A DNA stretch of 64,000 nt from an uncultured Tenacibaculum sp. (lineage in GTDB: Bacteria; Bacteroidota; Bacteroidia; Flavobacteriales; Flavobacteriaceae). The translations under genes and the position numbers were made by a program. Shown here in pieces: positions 19,354 to 29,057 of this stretch. Every line of letters begins with the position of its first letter. Position 1 is the stretch's first letter. The stretch covers positions 1 through 64,000 of the forward strand of contig CANMWK010000009.1 of NCBI GenBank assembly GCA_947501615.1, written 5' to 3'. A model generated the notes under the pieces. The model searched no databases, was not told the DNA's origin, and saw nothing but the letters and a program-made list of their open reading frames with translations.

Positions 19354-21939
19354 TTATTTAGAGCTATCGACAATTTTTGTAATCACAAAAGGTTGCTTGT
19401 CACCTGGAGGTATAATTGTAATAGATTTATGCGTTAATTTACCTTGCAATGTTTGAATTTTTAAACGCACTGGTTTCCCATATTCAGGAGGGATCGGTAT
19501 TTTAATTTTAAGATTGCGTTGTTGTTTAGAGACAGTATACTCTTTTATTTTAGAACCAGCCATAGCGGTTTGAATTGTAGCTTTATCTGTAGCAACAATA
19601 AAATTTAATTCTGCATCCCAAGTATTCACATAAAAACCAGGGTCAACAAAAACAATTTCATAGGCTATCCATGGACCAATGTCTTCTTTTTTATTTTTTT
19701 CAGGTTTTGAAAAACGAGTGTCTTTATATAAATAATCCCAATTTCTACTGTGTTTTTTTGGGTTAAAAGTATCTTTATAACGAGCACTTTTATGCCCTAC
19801 TTTTACTTCAGGTATAGTACCCCCTGAAACATTTACAATTTTAGAACTAACAATATTTTTACTTGAAGTACCCACAAGAACTTCAAAGCGTCCAGCTTCT
19901 ACCATAAACTTTTCCTTTTTAGTATTATAGTATGAAAAAGCATCGTAAGGAATTTTAATAGTTACAATTTTAGAACCTCCTTTAGTAACAGAAACTCTTT
20001 GAAATCCTTTAAGGGCTTTCATTGGAACCTTTTCTGTTGAGTTCATATCTTTTATATATACTTGTACTACTTCATCACCATCTAAATCACCAATATTATT
20101 TACTGTTGCCGAAACCTGTAAACTCTCATTAGCTTTCAATACATTTTTATCTATAGAAACATCATTAATCTTGAAATCTGTATAGCTTAAACCATATCCG
20201 AAAGGGTATAGTGGATTTCCTTCAAAATACATATACGTACGGCCATTTTGAATATTATAATCATTAAAATCAGGTAAATCTTTAGCAGATGCATACCAAG
20301 TAGTATTTAATTTCCCTCCAGGGTTTACATCTCCAAACAATACTTTTGCTAGCGCTTTACCTTGTTCTTGACCATTGGCCCAAGCGCAAACAATTCCAGG
20401 TAGGTTCGCTTGTTCCCAAACAATTTCTGTTGAGCCACTAGGAATTACAACCAGAATAATGTTTTTGTTAACTTTCTGAACCGCCTTTATTAACTCGTGT
20501 TGTTTTCCTGGCAGTTTCAATGACATACGATCTACATTTTCTGTTGATGTTGATTCATCATTACCAACGACTAATACAACATAATCGGATGTTTTAGCAA
20601 CAGCTACTGCTTCTTTAATCTTTTTTTCATCTGTTTCATGCTCTTCTATAGAACACCCTTCAGCATATGTTACATTTGCAGTGGTTAATGCTTTTATTCC
20701 TGCTAATGGAGTAACTTTAGATTTTGGAAAACCAGAATAAATTCCCATCCAACATTTATCAGCAAAAGGGCCTATCACCGCTAAATTTTTGATGTTTTTC
20801 TGTAATGGAAGTATGTTGTTTTCGTTTTTTAACAATACAATAGATTGTTCTGCTGCTTTCAGTGCCAATTCTTTATGTGCATTGCACTCTAAAACATCCT
20901 TGGTGATTTTTGAATAAGGATTTAATGAAGGGTCGTCAAAATCACCTGTCATAAAACGAATCCTTAGTAAACGTTTTACAGTAATATCAATTTCTTTTTC
21001 GGTGAGTAAACCTAGTTGTAAAGCTTCAGGTAAAGCATTTACCATAGGAGCTTTCTTAACTTTATTTCTAAAACATTCTTGATCTACACCAGCTTTAATA
21101 GCCATAGCAGCTGCTTCTGCCTGTGTTTTGGCATATTTCATTCGTTTTTCAATACCTTGAACAGCAGCCCAATCTGCAATTACATATCCTTCAAACCCCC
21201 ATTCATTTCTCAATACTCCATTAACTAGCCATTCATGAGCACTACAAGGAATACCATTTAATCCGTTAAGAGCCGTCATAATTCCAGTAGCTTCTTCATC
21301 TACAACACAAGTTTTGTATCCTGGAAAGTAATATTCGTATAAATCTTTTTTGGTAATGTAAGAATGACTCCATTCTCTACCTTTATCTATATTATTCGCA
21401 ATAAAGTGTTTGACCGTAGTAGCTGTTTTTACATATTTTGGATGATTTCCTTGCATACCTCTGACATACATACGAGCCATTTCAGACATTAAAAAAGGAT
21501 CTTCGCTATAGCATTCTTCATTTCTTCCCCACCTGGGATCTCTAGCCATATTTACAGTAGGGGAGAACATCATTACCTCCTTTTTGCCAATGTTTTTCAA
21601 TGCTCTGGCTTCATTAGAAATTGCAGTAGCAACATCGAACATTAAATCTGGGTTCCATGTTGCTCCCATAGCATTATTTTGGGGGAATTGTGTGCAGTTC
21701 CAATCGATAATTCCATGGAGAGCTTCTCCATACCATTCAAAATAAGGAACTCCTAATCTTTCTATAGCTGGAATTCTAGAGCCACAATAGCTAATTTTTT
21801 CTTCCAATGTCATTTTAGATAATAGATCCTCTATTCTATCATCTATTGGTGCATTTGAGTCTTTCCATACTTGTGAATGTATTGTGATGATACTGATCAA
21901 TCCACATAACAAAAGAGCTAGTTTTTTTTTAATGTACAT
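19354..21939 (-). CDS. Glycoside hydrolase family 3 beta-glucosidase/beta-xylosidase
   Basis: 861 aa with a signal peptide (1-22, ending IHSQ). The GH3 N-terminal barrel (about 30-320) has WYGEALHGI, MARDPRWGRNEECYSEDP, TTVKHFIANN and the nucleophile Asp256 in EGYVIADWAAVQ. The GH3 C-terminal sandwich (about 365-600) has QSIVLLKNENNILPL and the GNDESTSTENVDR region. An FN3-like domain (about 625-695; EVVQVYIKDMN) and an extra ~150-aa C-terminal region with the look of a beta-sandwich binding module follow. It removes terminal beta-linked glucose or xylose; which one is not clear. Export to the periplasm or surface is likely, and no T9SS tail is seen. Two alpha-amylase genes lie upstream on the same strand. 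Confidence 0.92.
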   Translation of the reverse strand: MYIKKKLALLLCGLISIITIHSQVWKDSNAPIDDRIEDLLSKMTLEEKISYCGSRIPAIERLGVPYFEWYGEALHGIIDWNCTQFPQNNAMGATWNPDLMFDVATAISNEARALKNIGKKEVMMFSPTVNMARDPRWGRNEECYSEDPFLMSEMARMYVRGMQGNHPKYVKTATTVKHFIANNIDKGREWSHSYITKKDLYEYYFPGYKTCVVDEEATGIMTALNGLNGIPCSAHEWLVNGVLRNEWGFEGYVIADWAAVQGIEKRMKYAKTQAEAAAMAIKAGVDQECFRNKVKKAPMVNALPEALQLGLLTEKEIDITVKRLLRIRFMTGDFDDPSLNPYSKITKDVLECNAHKELALKAAEQSIVLLKNENNILPLQKNIKNLAVIGPFADKCWMGIYSGFPKSKVTPLAGIKALTTANVTYAEGCSIEEHETDEKKIKEAVAVAKTSDYVVLVVGNDESTSTENVDRMSLKLPGKQHELIKAVQKVNKNIILVVIPSGSTEIVWEQANLPGIVCAWANGQEQGKALAKVLFGDVNPGGKLNTTWYASAKDLPDFNDYNIQNGRTYMYFEGNPLYPFGYGLSYTDFKINDVSIDKNVLKANESLQVSATVNNIGDLDGDEVVQVYIKDMNSTEKVPMKALKGFQRVSVTKGGSKIVTIKIPYDAFSYYNTKKEKFMVEAGRFEVLVGTSSKNIVSSKIVNVSGGTIPEVKVGHKSARYKDTFNPKKHSRNWDYLYKDTRFSKPEKNKKEDIGPWIAYEIVFVDPGFYVNTWDAELNFIVATDKATIQTAMAGSKIKEYTVSKQQRNLKIKIPIPPEYGKPVRLKIQTLQGKLTHKSITIIPPGDKQPFVITKIVDSSK

Positions 21940-21990
21940 GATTATTTCATTGGTTGATATTTTTTAAATATAGTTGTTTATGAATAATGA

Positions 21991-22039
21991 ATAAAAAAAT
22001 CACACTTAAAATAGCTATTTAACTATTTTAAATGTGATT
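21991..22039 (-). terminator. Terminator between the first GH13 gene and GH3
   Basis: A 16-bp stem with one mismatch (21998-22013 with 22024-22039), followed on the minus strand by a run of seven T (complement of 21993-21999). It separates transcription of the upstream amylase gene from GH3. Confidence 0.75.
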
Positions 22040-22111
22040 ATAGTGTGTAAGTTAAGATGCTTATTTACACTACCAAGAAATGTAATTCTTCAAGGTAAGT
22101 TTTAAAAAACA

Positions 22112-25100
22112 TTACTTCTTTATTACTTTTTTAATCATTGATTTTCCATTTAAAGAAACCCTACAAAAATAAATACCACTTGCTAAATTGCTTTGGGTTT
22201 CATTCAATTTAAATTTATGAACTCCAGAGTTTATTGTTGTATCTACAATAGTTTGAGAGGCTCCATAAATGCTGATAAACTCAACTTTTAAAGTAGCATT
22301 ATTTGTAGTGTTTGTTATTTCTACTACTGATTTTTCGTTAAGAGAATTTGGGTAAACGATCATGGCATCTGCAATTAGACTACCAGAATTTGTTGTTATA
22401 TTTCTTGAAGAAATATTTGGGTTTTGATCAAACCAAGTTCCGTTGTAGTACCAGCCTTCAGAACATCTAGATAAATCAGCTGTTTGAGAATTTCCATTAT
22501 TACTGAAAATTATATTTGCACAATCAGTATCTGTAAATGTGTAACTGTACCAACCATTAGCTTCAAGTTGCATAGATTCACCAGGCCAAGATGTAGTTAA
22601 ATTAGATGGAGATGTATTCCAGAAGTAAATTTCAGGATCACTAAAAGAATCCGATTTAAAGTATACTTTTAAATCATTACTACTAGGCTGTTCATCGTAC
22701 CATGTGCCGTTTAAATACCAACCATCTCCACAGCGTTGTAAATCTGCAGTTTGGTTAGCTCCATTATTACTGAAAATTAAATTGGTACACTCAACCCCTT
22801 CAAAAGTATAAGAGAACCAACCATTTCCAATATCTGTCATGTTTTCTCCAGGCCAAGACGTGGTTAATGTAGCTGGGCTTGTATTCCAGAAATAAATATC
22901 AGGATTTGTAATATCCCCTTTATAATACACTGTCATAGACTCAGAAGATTGTGCTGTAAATGTGTAGGTTTCTGAAATGATATTTGAAGCTAAACCTTCA
23001 GCATCAAAAGCAACTGCTTTTACAGTCGTGTTTGTTGTAATACTTATCGGACTGTTGTAAACAGGAGAAGAATTTGTTGGTGTAGAATCATCTACAGTAT
23101 ATCTAATTACGGGATTCGGATCGGTACTATCTGTTGCAGTTAAAGTAACTTCAACTGTTTCTCCTATAGTATATTCACCTCCAACTGGGCTTACAGATAA
23201 GTTTGGAGCTTGATTTCCTGTTGTACATGGTAAAGGCATTTGACTATCTAAGAACAAATCTTCTGTTTGTCCACCACATTGATTGATAATATAATTAGTG
23301 CTCAATATTCCTGGTAATTCGTATTTGTACCATCCTTCACAACCTTCACCTAAAGGAGTCATTTCTACACCAGGCCAAGCTACATTTGGTAATACGTTTG
23401 GCTCTTCTAACCAATAATACACTTTAGGAACTTCACCACAATCAGAAAAAGCATATAGTGTAAATCCATCAATTTCACCAATAGAATATTTTCTAGTTAC
23501 TACAGAAGATAATTCTCCGTTTGCATTCTGAGCTACTACTTGTACATCTACAGTTTCAGTAAACGTTACATCGCTAGTATAAACTGTCCAATTATTTAAA
23601 TTGTCTGTACTCAAATTTAAATCAGTAGTGTAATATATTGTCGGATTAGGATCTTCTTTATCCGTTGCTGAAGCAGTCATCGTGATAGCATCTGGATCAT
23701 AACTGCTTTCAGGGCTAACCGTTAATGAAGGACGATTTGTAGGATTTGTTTCTTCTATTAAGATGATTCCATTGCTATGAGCGCTAAAAGTTACAGATCC
23801 GTTTGAAACTGTTGCCACAGCTTCTGTATAAAAATCACGTAATTCAGTTCCGTTAGGAAATAGAGAAGATACATTTACTGAAGTATTACCTGATGCTCCT
23901 ATAACAACTACAACTCGATCATCATTTAGTGTTCTTGAAAATGTATACGGACTACTAGATAATCTTTGGTGAGTTCCTCCACCAACTGCTAAGTGGTTTC
24001 TTCTAAATTGTCCTAATCTTTGCCAGTGGTTTTGAACATTGGTGTTTATGTTATTCCAGTTCATATAAGATCGAGTTCCTTGGTGTGGATCACCACCTCT
24101 TGGACCTTCTGGTCTTCCTGTTTCATCTCCATAAAAAATTTGTACAGATCCAGGTGCTAATAATAAACTAGTTCCTCCATTAATTAAGTTTCCTCTGTCA
24201 AATAAAGAAGTATCATGAGAAGAAATATAACTTAAAGCATTCCAGTCTGAAGATGAGTTGATCGAGTTTGCATAGTTCGAATAAATATTCTCTAAATCAT
24301 TTATATTTCCAGCTCTTCCTTGAAAATCGAAATTAATTAAACCATCAAATCCATTGTCGATGTGATATTGAGATCTTCCAAATCCATAACCAAAATTTTC
24401 TCCGACCATCCAAAATGGTAAATCATCTATTTTCTTAGTTGGATTGTTGTTTTTCCAATCTTGTAAAGCAATTACAGCTTGTTCTTTTAAAATTCTCCAC
24501 GATTCTCCTTCTACATGTTTTTCAGTATCTACTCGAAACCCGTCAATTCCATATTCTCTAACCCAGTCAGTTAACCATTTTACGAAGTGATTTCGTACCG
24601 TTCTACGGTATCCTGTTCTATTGAAAAAGTCATTTAACTCTGATTGCTCTTGAGCTAACTTACTAGAAGACCATTTTCTAAGTAAAATAGGAGGTAATCC
24701 AACCTCAGAATTAGACTCAGTAAGAATATCGGGTAAACCAGCTAAAGTTTGTGTAAGCTCGCTTCCTCCAGGAGAAGGGTAACCTGGTATTCCTGCACGC
24801 ATCCAATCACCAGACCACCAATTTCCCCAGTTATTACAACTATTGGAATAATTGATAAATAAATCATGAATACTAGCCCAGTTCTGACCGTTTGAAGGTC
24901 TCCAGCCTTTCCAGCTATCGTTAGCACAACCAAAATTGAATTCTTGCATGTCGTGTAATGTGTTGTAACCAACGTGGTTCATCACTATATCCATAACTAA
25001 ACGAATACCACGATTATGTGCTGCATCTACAAAAGCTCTAAATTCATTTTCTGTACCAAAATTAGCGTCCATTTCTGTCCAATCTAATCCGTAGTAACCG

Positions 25101-25471
25101 TGATAGGCATAATGCCTAAATTCTCCATTTTGTCCACCAGAAACCCATCCATGAATTTGTTCATATGGAGCCGAAAACCAAATTGCATTAACTCCTAGGT
25201 CATCGAAATAACCTTCATTGATTTTTTGAGTTAATCCAACAAAATCTCCTCCATAGAAATTACCAACTTCATCAAATCCATAATCGTTTCCATTTCCATC
25301 TTTTCCTCTTCCATAAGATTGGTCATTACTTGTGTTTCCATTTTCAAAACGATCTTGAATCACAAAGTATATAGTAGAATTATCCCAACTAAAGGGTTTA
25401 TCTCGATTTTCATTTTGTCCTACTACAAAAAGACTGAAGAGTAGGAAAAAACTTATTAAAAATGTTCTCAT
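22112..25471 (-). CDS. Secreted GH13 alpha-amylase with CBM26-like modules and T9SS tail
   Basis: 1119 aa with a signal peptide (1-19). The GH13 barrel (about 30-570) has region I DIVMNH (161-166), nucleophile Asp315 in GFRVDTEKH, acid/base Glu358 in MVGENF and Asp420 in SSHD. CHB_HEX-like Ig repeats (about 583-663 and 757-840) alternate with three starch-binding CBM26-like modules (about 668-755, 845-930, 933-1016; the pattern is YFWNTSP...TTSWPGE, then C..LIFSNNG). A Por-secretion tail spans 1037-1119. It degrades starch or related alpha-glucans at the cell surface or outside. The last ~75 residues are almost identical to those of the neighbouring amylase. The substrate class is firm; the exact linkage and product are not. 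Confidence 0.93.
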   Translation of the reverse strand: MRTFLISFFLLFSLFVVGQNENRDKPFSWDNSTIYFVIQDRFENGNTSNDQSYGRGKDGNGNDYGFDEVGNFYGGDFVGLTQKINEGYFDDLGVNAIWFSAPYEQIHGWVSGGQNGEFRHYAYHGYYGLDWTEMDANFGTENEFRAFVDAAHNRGIRLVMDIVMNHVGYNTLHDMQEFNFGCANDSWKGWRPSNGQNWASIHDLFINYSNSCNNWGNWWSGDWMRAGIPGYPSPGGSELTQTLAGLPDILTESNSEVGLPPILLRKWSSSKLAQEQSELNDFFNRTGYRRTVRNHFVKWLTDWVREYGIDGFRVDTEKHVEGESWRILKEQAVIALQDWKNNNPTKKIDDLPFWMVGENFGYGFGRSQYHIDNGFDGLINFDFQGRAGNINDLENIYSNYANSINSSSDWNALSYISSHDTSLFDRGNLINGGTSLLLAPGSVQIFYGDETGRPEGPRGGDPHQGTRSYMNWNNINTNVQNHWQRLGQFRRNHLAVGGGTHQRLSSSPYTFSRTLNDDRVVVVIGASGNTSVNVSSLFPNGTELRDFYTEAVATVSNGSVTFSAHSNGIILIEETNPTNRPSLTVSPESSYDPDAITMTASATDKEDPNPTIYYTTDLNLSTDNLNNWTVYTSDVTFTETVDVQVVAQNANGELSSVVTRKYSIGEIDGFTLYAFSDCGEVPKVYYWLEEPNVLPNVAWPGVEMTPLGEGCEGWYKYELPGILSTNYIINQCGGQTEDLFLDSQMPLPCTTGNQAPNLSVSPVGGEYTIGETVEVTLTATDSTDPNPVIRYTVDDSTPTNSSPVYNSPISITTNTTVKAVAFDAEGLASNIISETYTFTAQSSESMTVYYKGDITNPDIYFWNTSPATLTTSWPGENMTDIGNGWFSYTFEGVECTNLIFSNNGANQTADLQRCGDGWYLNGTWYDEQPSSNDLKVYFKSDSFSDPEIYFWNTSPSNLTTSWPGESMQLEANGWYSYTFTDTDCANIIFSNNGNSQTADLSRCSEGWYYNGTWFDQNPNISSRNITTNSGSLIADAMIVYPNSLNEKSVVEITNTTNNATLKVEFISIYGASQTIVDTTINSGVHKFKLNETQSNLASGIYFCRVSLNGKSMIKKVIKK

Positions 25472-25519
25472 TAATTGTGTTTTTTTAGATAACCGTTTTT
25501 AGACATAATACTTGTTTTT

Positions 25520-25628
25520 ACGTCATTCCGAATTTACCTGTACTGAATTTATTTCAGTATTTCGAAATCTCATAACTTTAGTAACCTACCATTTATGATG
25601 AGAATCTGAAACAGGTTCAGATTGACGT
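25520..25628. repeat. Degenerate core copy of the MITE-like hairpin repeat
   Basis: It begins ACGTCATTCCGAATTTA and ends GGTTCAGATTGACGT, sharing ACGTCATTCnGAATTTA, TTTCAGTATTTC and ATGATGAGAA with the copy at 49003-49160. The outer AGAAGCTGTCT-type ends are absent. Confidence 0.65.
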
Positions 25629-25685
25629 TAGTTATTATTTCATGTGACGGATAATCATTGTTTTTTTTAATAAAAGGTTAAATAG

Positions 25686-25822
25686 AAAGAAGCTGTCTAA
25701 AAAGTATTTTAAAACGTCATTCTGAATTTATTTCAGAATCTCATTTGTCTGATTGTCAATTATAATGAGAAACTGAAACAAGTTCAGTTTGACGAAATAA
25801 TTTCTCTATAGACAGCTTCTTT
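25686..25822. repeat. MITE-like element with 14-bp perfect terminal inverted repeats
   Basis: 137 bp with ends AAAGAAGCTGTCTA and TAGACAGCTTCTTT, perfect inverted copies, plus an inner imperfect pair ACGTCATTCTGAA / TTCAGTTTGACG. It could fold into one long hairpin on either strand. It lies 4 bp after the stop codon of the 25827-29057 gene, so it probably also serves as its transcription terminator. It is too short to code for anything. Confidence 0.8.
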
Positions 25823-25826
25823 TAGA

Positions 25827-28800
25827 TTATTTTTTAATTACTTTTTTAATCATAGATTTTCCATTTAAAGAAACTCTACAGAAATAAATTCCGCTAGCTA
25901 GTTGACTTTGAGTTTCATTCAATTTGAATTTATGTACGCCAGAATTTATTGTTGTATCAACAATAGTTTGAGAAGCCCCATAGATACTAATGAACTCAAC
26001 TTTTAAAGTAGCGTTATTGGTTGTGTTTGTTATTTCTACTACTGATTTTTCATTTAATGCATTTGGATAAATAACCATAGCATCTGAAGATAAGATAGTA
26101 CCACTGCTATTTCTTGAAGATAAATTATCTGGATTTTGATTAAACCAAGTTCCATTATAATACCAACCATCTGTACATCTAGATAAATCAGCTGTTTGAG
26201 AGCTTCCATTATTACTAAAAATAATGTTAGCACAATCTGTATTTGAGAAGGTATAACTATACCAACCATTAGCTTCTAATTGCATGGTTTCTCCAGGCCA
26301 GCTTGTCGTTAAGCTTGAAGGAGTAACAGACCAGAAGTAAATCTCTGGATTACTAAAATTATCAGACTTAAAATATACTTTTAAATCATTACTTCCACCT
26401 TGTTGATCTTCTGGATTGCTATCATGCCAAGTTCCATTGAAATACCATCCATCTCCACAACGTTGTAAATCTGGTGTTTTGTTAGCGCCATTCTGACTAA
26501 AAATAAGATTTGTACACCCTACACCATTCAAAGTGTATGAATACCAACCATTTCCTATATCAGTCATGTTTTCTCCAGGCCATGCAGTAGTTTGTGTCCC
26601 TGGACTTGTGTTCCAAAAGTATAAAGTTGGATTCGATAAGTTTCCTTTGTAATACACAGTCATTGATTCTGATGTGTCTGGGTTATCAGGGTTGTCTGGA
26701 TTATCCGGATTATCTGGGTTCGAATCTCTAGGATCGGTATCGTACCAAGTTCCGTTGTCAAACCAACCGTCTCTATCTCTAGATAAATCATCAGTTTTAG
26801 CGTTTCCATTATCATTAAATAATAGATTTGTACTAGTTACACCATCGAAAATGTATTCGTACCAATCTGTATTTCCAATTCTACTCATTTGTGGACCAGG
26901 CCAATTACTTGCTGGTAAAACATCTGGAGATGCATTCCAATAATGCACATTTACTTGAGACCAAGAGTTTGGTTTTTTAAAGTATACATGTAATCCTTCA
27001 ATCGGACCAATAACAAAAGATTTTGTAATTACATCAGAAGCGATTCCGCTATTGTCATAAGCAATAGCCTTAACTGTTGTTGAGTTATTAATAGTAAATG
27101 AACCCGAATATCTAGTACTAGATCTACTTGGATTTGAATTATCGGTAGTATAGAAAATTTCTAAGTTTCCGCTTCCACCGAAAGCTTCCATAGAAACTTG
27201 TATTGGATCTTCAGATCTTGTGTTACTCGGATTAATATTTACAATCGGTTTACTTGGTCCGTTTACACAGTTTTCAAAATATCCTCCACCACAAGGTCCA
27301 ATTAAACCAGGTCCGTTTAACACATAAATACCAGCAGAACCAGAAGTTACAGAAAAATTGATTCTTCCACCAGAAGCAAAAACTTCTCTACCTGTTACTG
27401 CGTCTCTGTAAACACCATCACGAACACCAGAAATTGAAAATGAAGCGCCACCGTCTTTCGTTAAACCGACAACAACTTCACTGTTCCCGTGAACTCTTTT
27501 ATACGAAACTGCATTTCCTGGAGCTTCTTTCCATTCCCAACTTCCTTTTTGTAAGGCAGGAATAGCACGACGCATTGCATTTAACTTTTTAATTTGCTGA
27601 TAGATTTTATGATTTGGAGCTTGATCCATTACATCACCATAATAGGCTCTACCAGTTTTATCAATAGATTCTTGAATTCCAGCAGCATTGTGAATGTCTG
27701 CAAATTCCCCAGCTTTAAAACGCATTTCAGTTCCGTAATATACTGTCGGAATTCCACGCCAAGTGAACATAAAATTCATACAAGCGGCTAAGTTTTCATC
27801 AGAACCACCATAACGCCTGTTCCAGTCGTTATTTGGTCCAAAATCATGATTATCCAACCAAGTAACTAGTGTAGAAGGATCGCTATATAAATTATCATAT
27901 CTAGCTGCAGCTTTTACAGTAGGAAATGATTGACCCTCTTCAAAAGTTCCGTGAAAAGTAGCTTCTCCGTAAAAATCAATTACGGCCAAATCTAAAGGAG
28001 CTGAGTTATTTACAGCACCACGCCAAGTATAATAGTGAGGATTTGTCTCTTCTACAGGGTGTAATTCATGTCTTTTTTGAGCTACTTCTCCAAAAATGAA
28101 TAAATCAGGATTTATAGCTTTAAATGCATCAAAGAAATATAAAACATCTTCTTTACTCATATGTTTCAAAGTATCCCAACGGAAAGCATCAACTCCCATT
28201 TCAATATACTTTCTGTACGCATTTACTAAGTAGTCTCTTACTTTTTGACTTCCAGTATTTAAATCTGGAGTATCTCCTGCAAGTGCTCTGTTTTGTAAAT
28301 TTTCTACATCGTCAAATCCTTGAGCAAAACCGTTTCCTGAATGATGATACCAATCAGGATCACTTGTATCAACATAGCTTTCTTTTCCTGGAAAGTTATA
28401 CGCTGCTAAATTTTGATTATATGGAGCTGGCATTTTTGCAAGATTTGCTCTACTCCATATTAATCCGTCGTCTGGATTTGGTGTAATTCCGTCATATTCC
28501 CAGTTCGGATTGTCATCTGCGGCCCAAGGTTTTGTGGGGTCTGTATTGTATTTGATTTCAGCAACATCTTTAATACCAAATCGTCCTGCATGATTGGTAA
28601 CGACATCAAGAACGATTTTCATGTCTCTTGCATGAATTTCGTTAATTAAATCTTGAAATGTTGCTCCTGGTGATTCTAATCTTGGGTCAACTTTTGTAAA
28701 ATCCCAAGCGTGATAACCATGATAATCTAACGGGCTTCGGTTATGTACAATAGGAGTAACCCAAATTGCTGTAAAACCTAAATCTTTAATATAATCTAAT

Positions 28801-29057
28801 TTTTCAATAAGACCTTTAAAATCACCACGCCAAGTTACATCATTTGGATCTGTAATACTTGAATTGATATCTGGATCAGGGTTGTATGAAGACCATTCTG
28901 TCGGAGCATTATTGTTAGGATCTCCATCGTTAAACCTACTAGTTAATAAAAAATAGATGGTTTCTTCTCTAAAATCAACTTGTGAGTAGAGGCTACTAAA
29001 AGTTAATGTAGCTATTAAAAATGCCACAAAACTTAATTTTCGGTAAGTTTTTCTCAT
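25827..29057 (-). CDS. Secreted GH13 alpha-amylase (second) with CBM26-like modules and T9SS tail
   Basis: 1076 aa with a signal peptide (1-25). The GH13 barrel (about 30-500) has DVVTNH (151-156), nucleophile Asp295 in AFRWDTLKH, acid/base Glu324 in IFGEVA, and His404-Asp405 in LDNHD. An amylase C-terminal sandwich (about 505-582), one CHB_HEX-like Ig repeat (about 602-683) and three CBM26-like modules (about 688-776, 797-881, 891-975) follow, then a T9SS tail (about 990-1076). An Asn-Pro-Asp linker (about 779-794) separates the first and second modules. Its barrel belongs to a different GH13 subgroup from its neighbour, so the two enzymes share accessory modules rather than descending from a whole-gene duplication. 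Both presumably act on starch-like glucans. Confidence 0.93.
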   Translation of the reverse strand: MRKTYRKLSFVAFLIATLTFSSLYSQVDFREETIYFLLTSRFNDGDPNNNAPTEWSSYNPDPDINSSITDPNDVTWRGDFKGLIEKLDYIKDLGFTAIWVTPIVHNRSPLDYHGYHAWDFTKVDPRLESPGATFQDLINEIHARDMKIVLDVVTNHAGRFGIKDVAEIKYNTDPTKPWAADDNPNWEYDGITPNPDDGLIWSRANLAKMPAPYNQNLAAYNFPGKESYVDTSDPDWYHHSGNGFAQGFDDVENLQNRALAGDTPDLNTGSQKVRDYLVNAYRKYIEMGVDAFRWDTLKHMSKEDVLYFFDAFKAINPDLFIFGEVAQKRHELHPVEETNPHYYTWRGAVNNSAPLDLAVIDFYGEATFHGTFEEGQSFPTVKAAARYDNLYSDPSTLVTWLDNHDFGPNNDWNRRYGGSDENLAACMNFMFTWRGIPTVYYGTEMRFKAGEFADIHNAAGIQESIDKTGRAYYGDVMDQAPNHKIYQQIKKLNAMRRAIPALQKGSWEWKEAPGNAVSYKRVHGNSEVVVGLTKDGGASFSISGVRDGVYRDAVTGREVFASGGRINFSVTSGSAGIYVLNGPGLIGPCGGGYFENCVNGPSKPIVNINPSNTRSEDPIQVSMEAFGGSGNLEIFYTTDNSNPSRSSTRYSGSFTINNSTTVKAIAYDNSGIASDVITKSFVIGPIEGLHVYFKKPNSWSQVNVHYWNASPDVLPASNWPGPQMSRIGNTDWYEYIFDGVTSTNLLFNDNGNAKTDDLSRDRDGWFDNGTWYDTDPRDSNPDNPDNPDNPDNPDTSESMTVYYKGNLSNPTLYFWNTSPGTQTTAWPGENMTDIGNGWYSYTLNGVGCTNLIFSQNGANKTPDLQRCGDGWYFNGTWHDSNPEDQQGGSNDLKVYFKSDNFSNPEIYFWSVTPSSLTTSWPGETMQLEANGWYSYTFSNTDCANIIFSNNGSSQTADLSRCTDGWYYNGTWFNQNPDNLSSRNSSGTILSSDAMVIYPNALNEKSVVEITNTTNNATLKVEFISIYGASQTIVDTTINSGVHKFKLNETQSQLASGIYFCRVSLNGKSMIKKVIKK
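26685..26726 (-). repeat. 9-bp tandem repeat coding for the (Asn-Pro-Asp)n linker
   Basis: Degenerate 9-bp units, each coding for Asn-Pro-Asp, in about five copies between two starch-binding modules of the second amylase. It is a flexible linker and a likely site of length variation. Confidence 0.75.

Larger units (their letters stand above)
25472..25826. other. Intergenic region made mostly of hairpin repeats
   Basis: There is no gene between the two amylase genes. The region contains one intact MITE-like element (25686-25822) and one core-only relative (25520-25628), both described separately. No promoter box for the downstream amylase could be picked with confidence. Confidence 0.6.

Noticed and set aside
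24742..24972. Short antisense/alternative-frame ORFs within the amylases and other large genes
   Set aside because: No family-like sequence, no promoter, and complete overlap with strongly conserved genes.
25472..25826. Insertion sequence between the two amylases
   Set aside because: There is no transposase frame; the structure is two short hairpin repeats.
26674..26943. GLSGLSG-type ORF opposite the second amylase
   Set aside because: It is the antisense of the Asn-Pro-Asp linker and starch-binding module.
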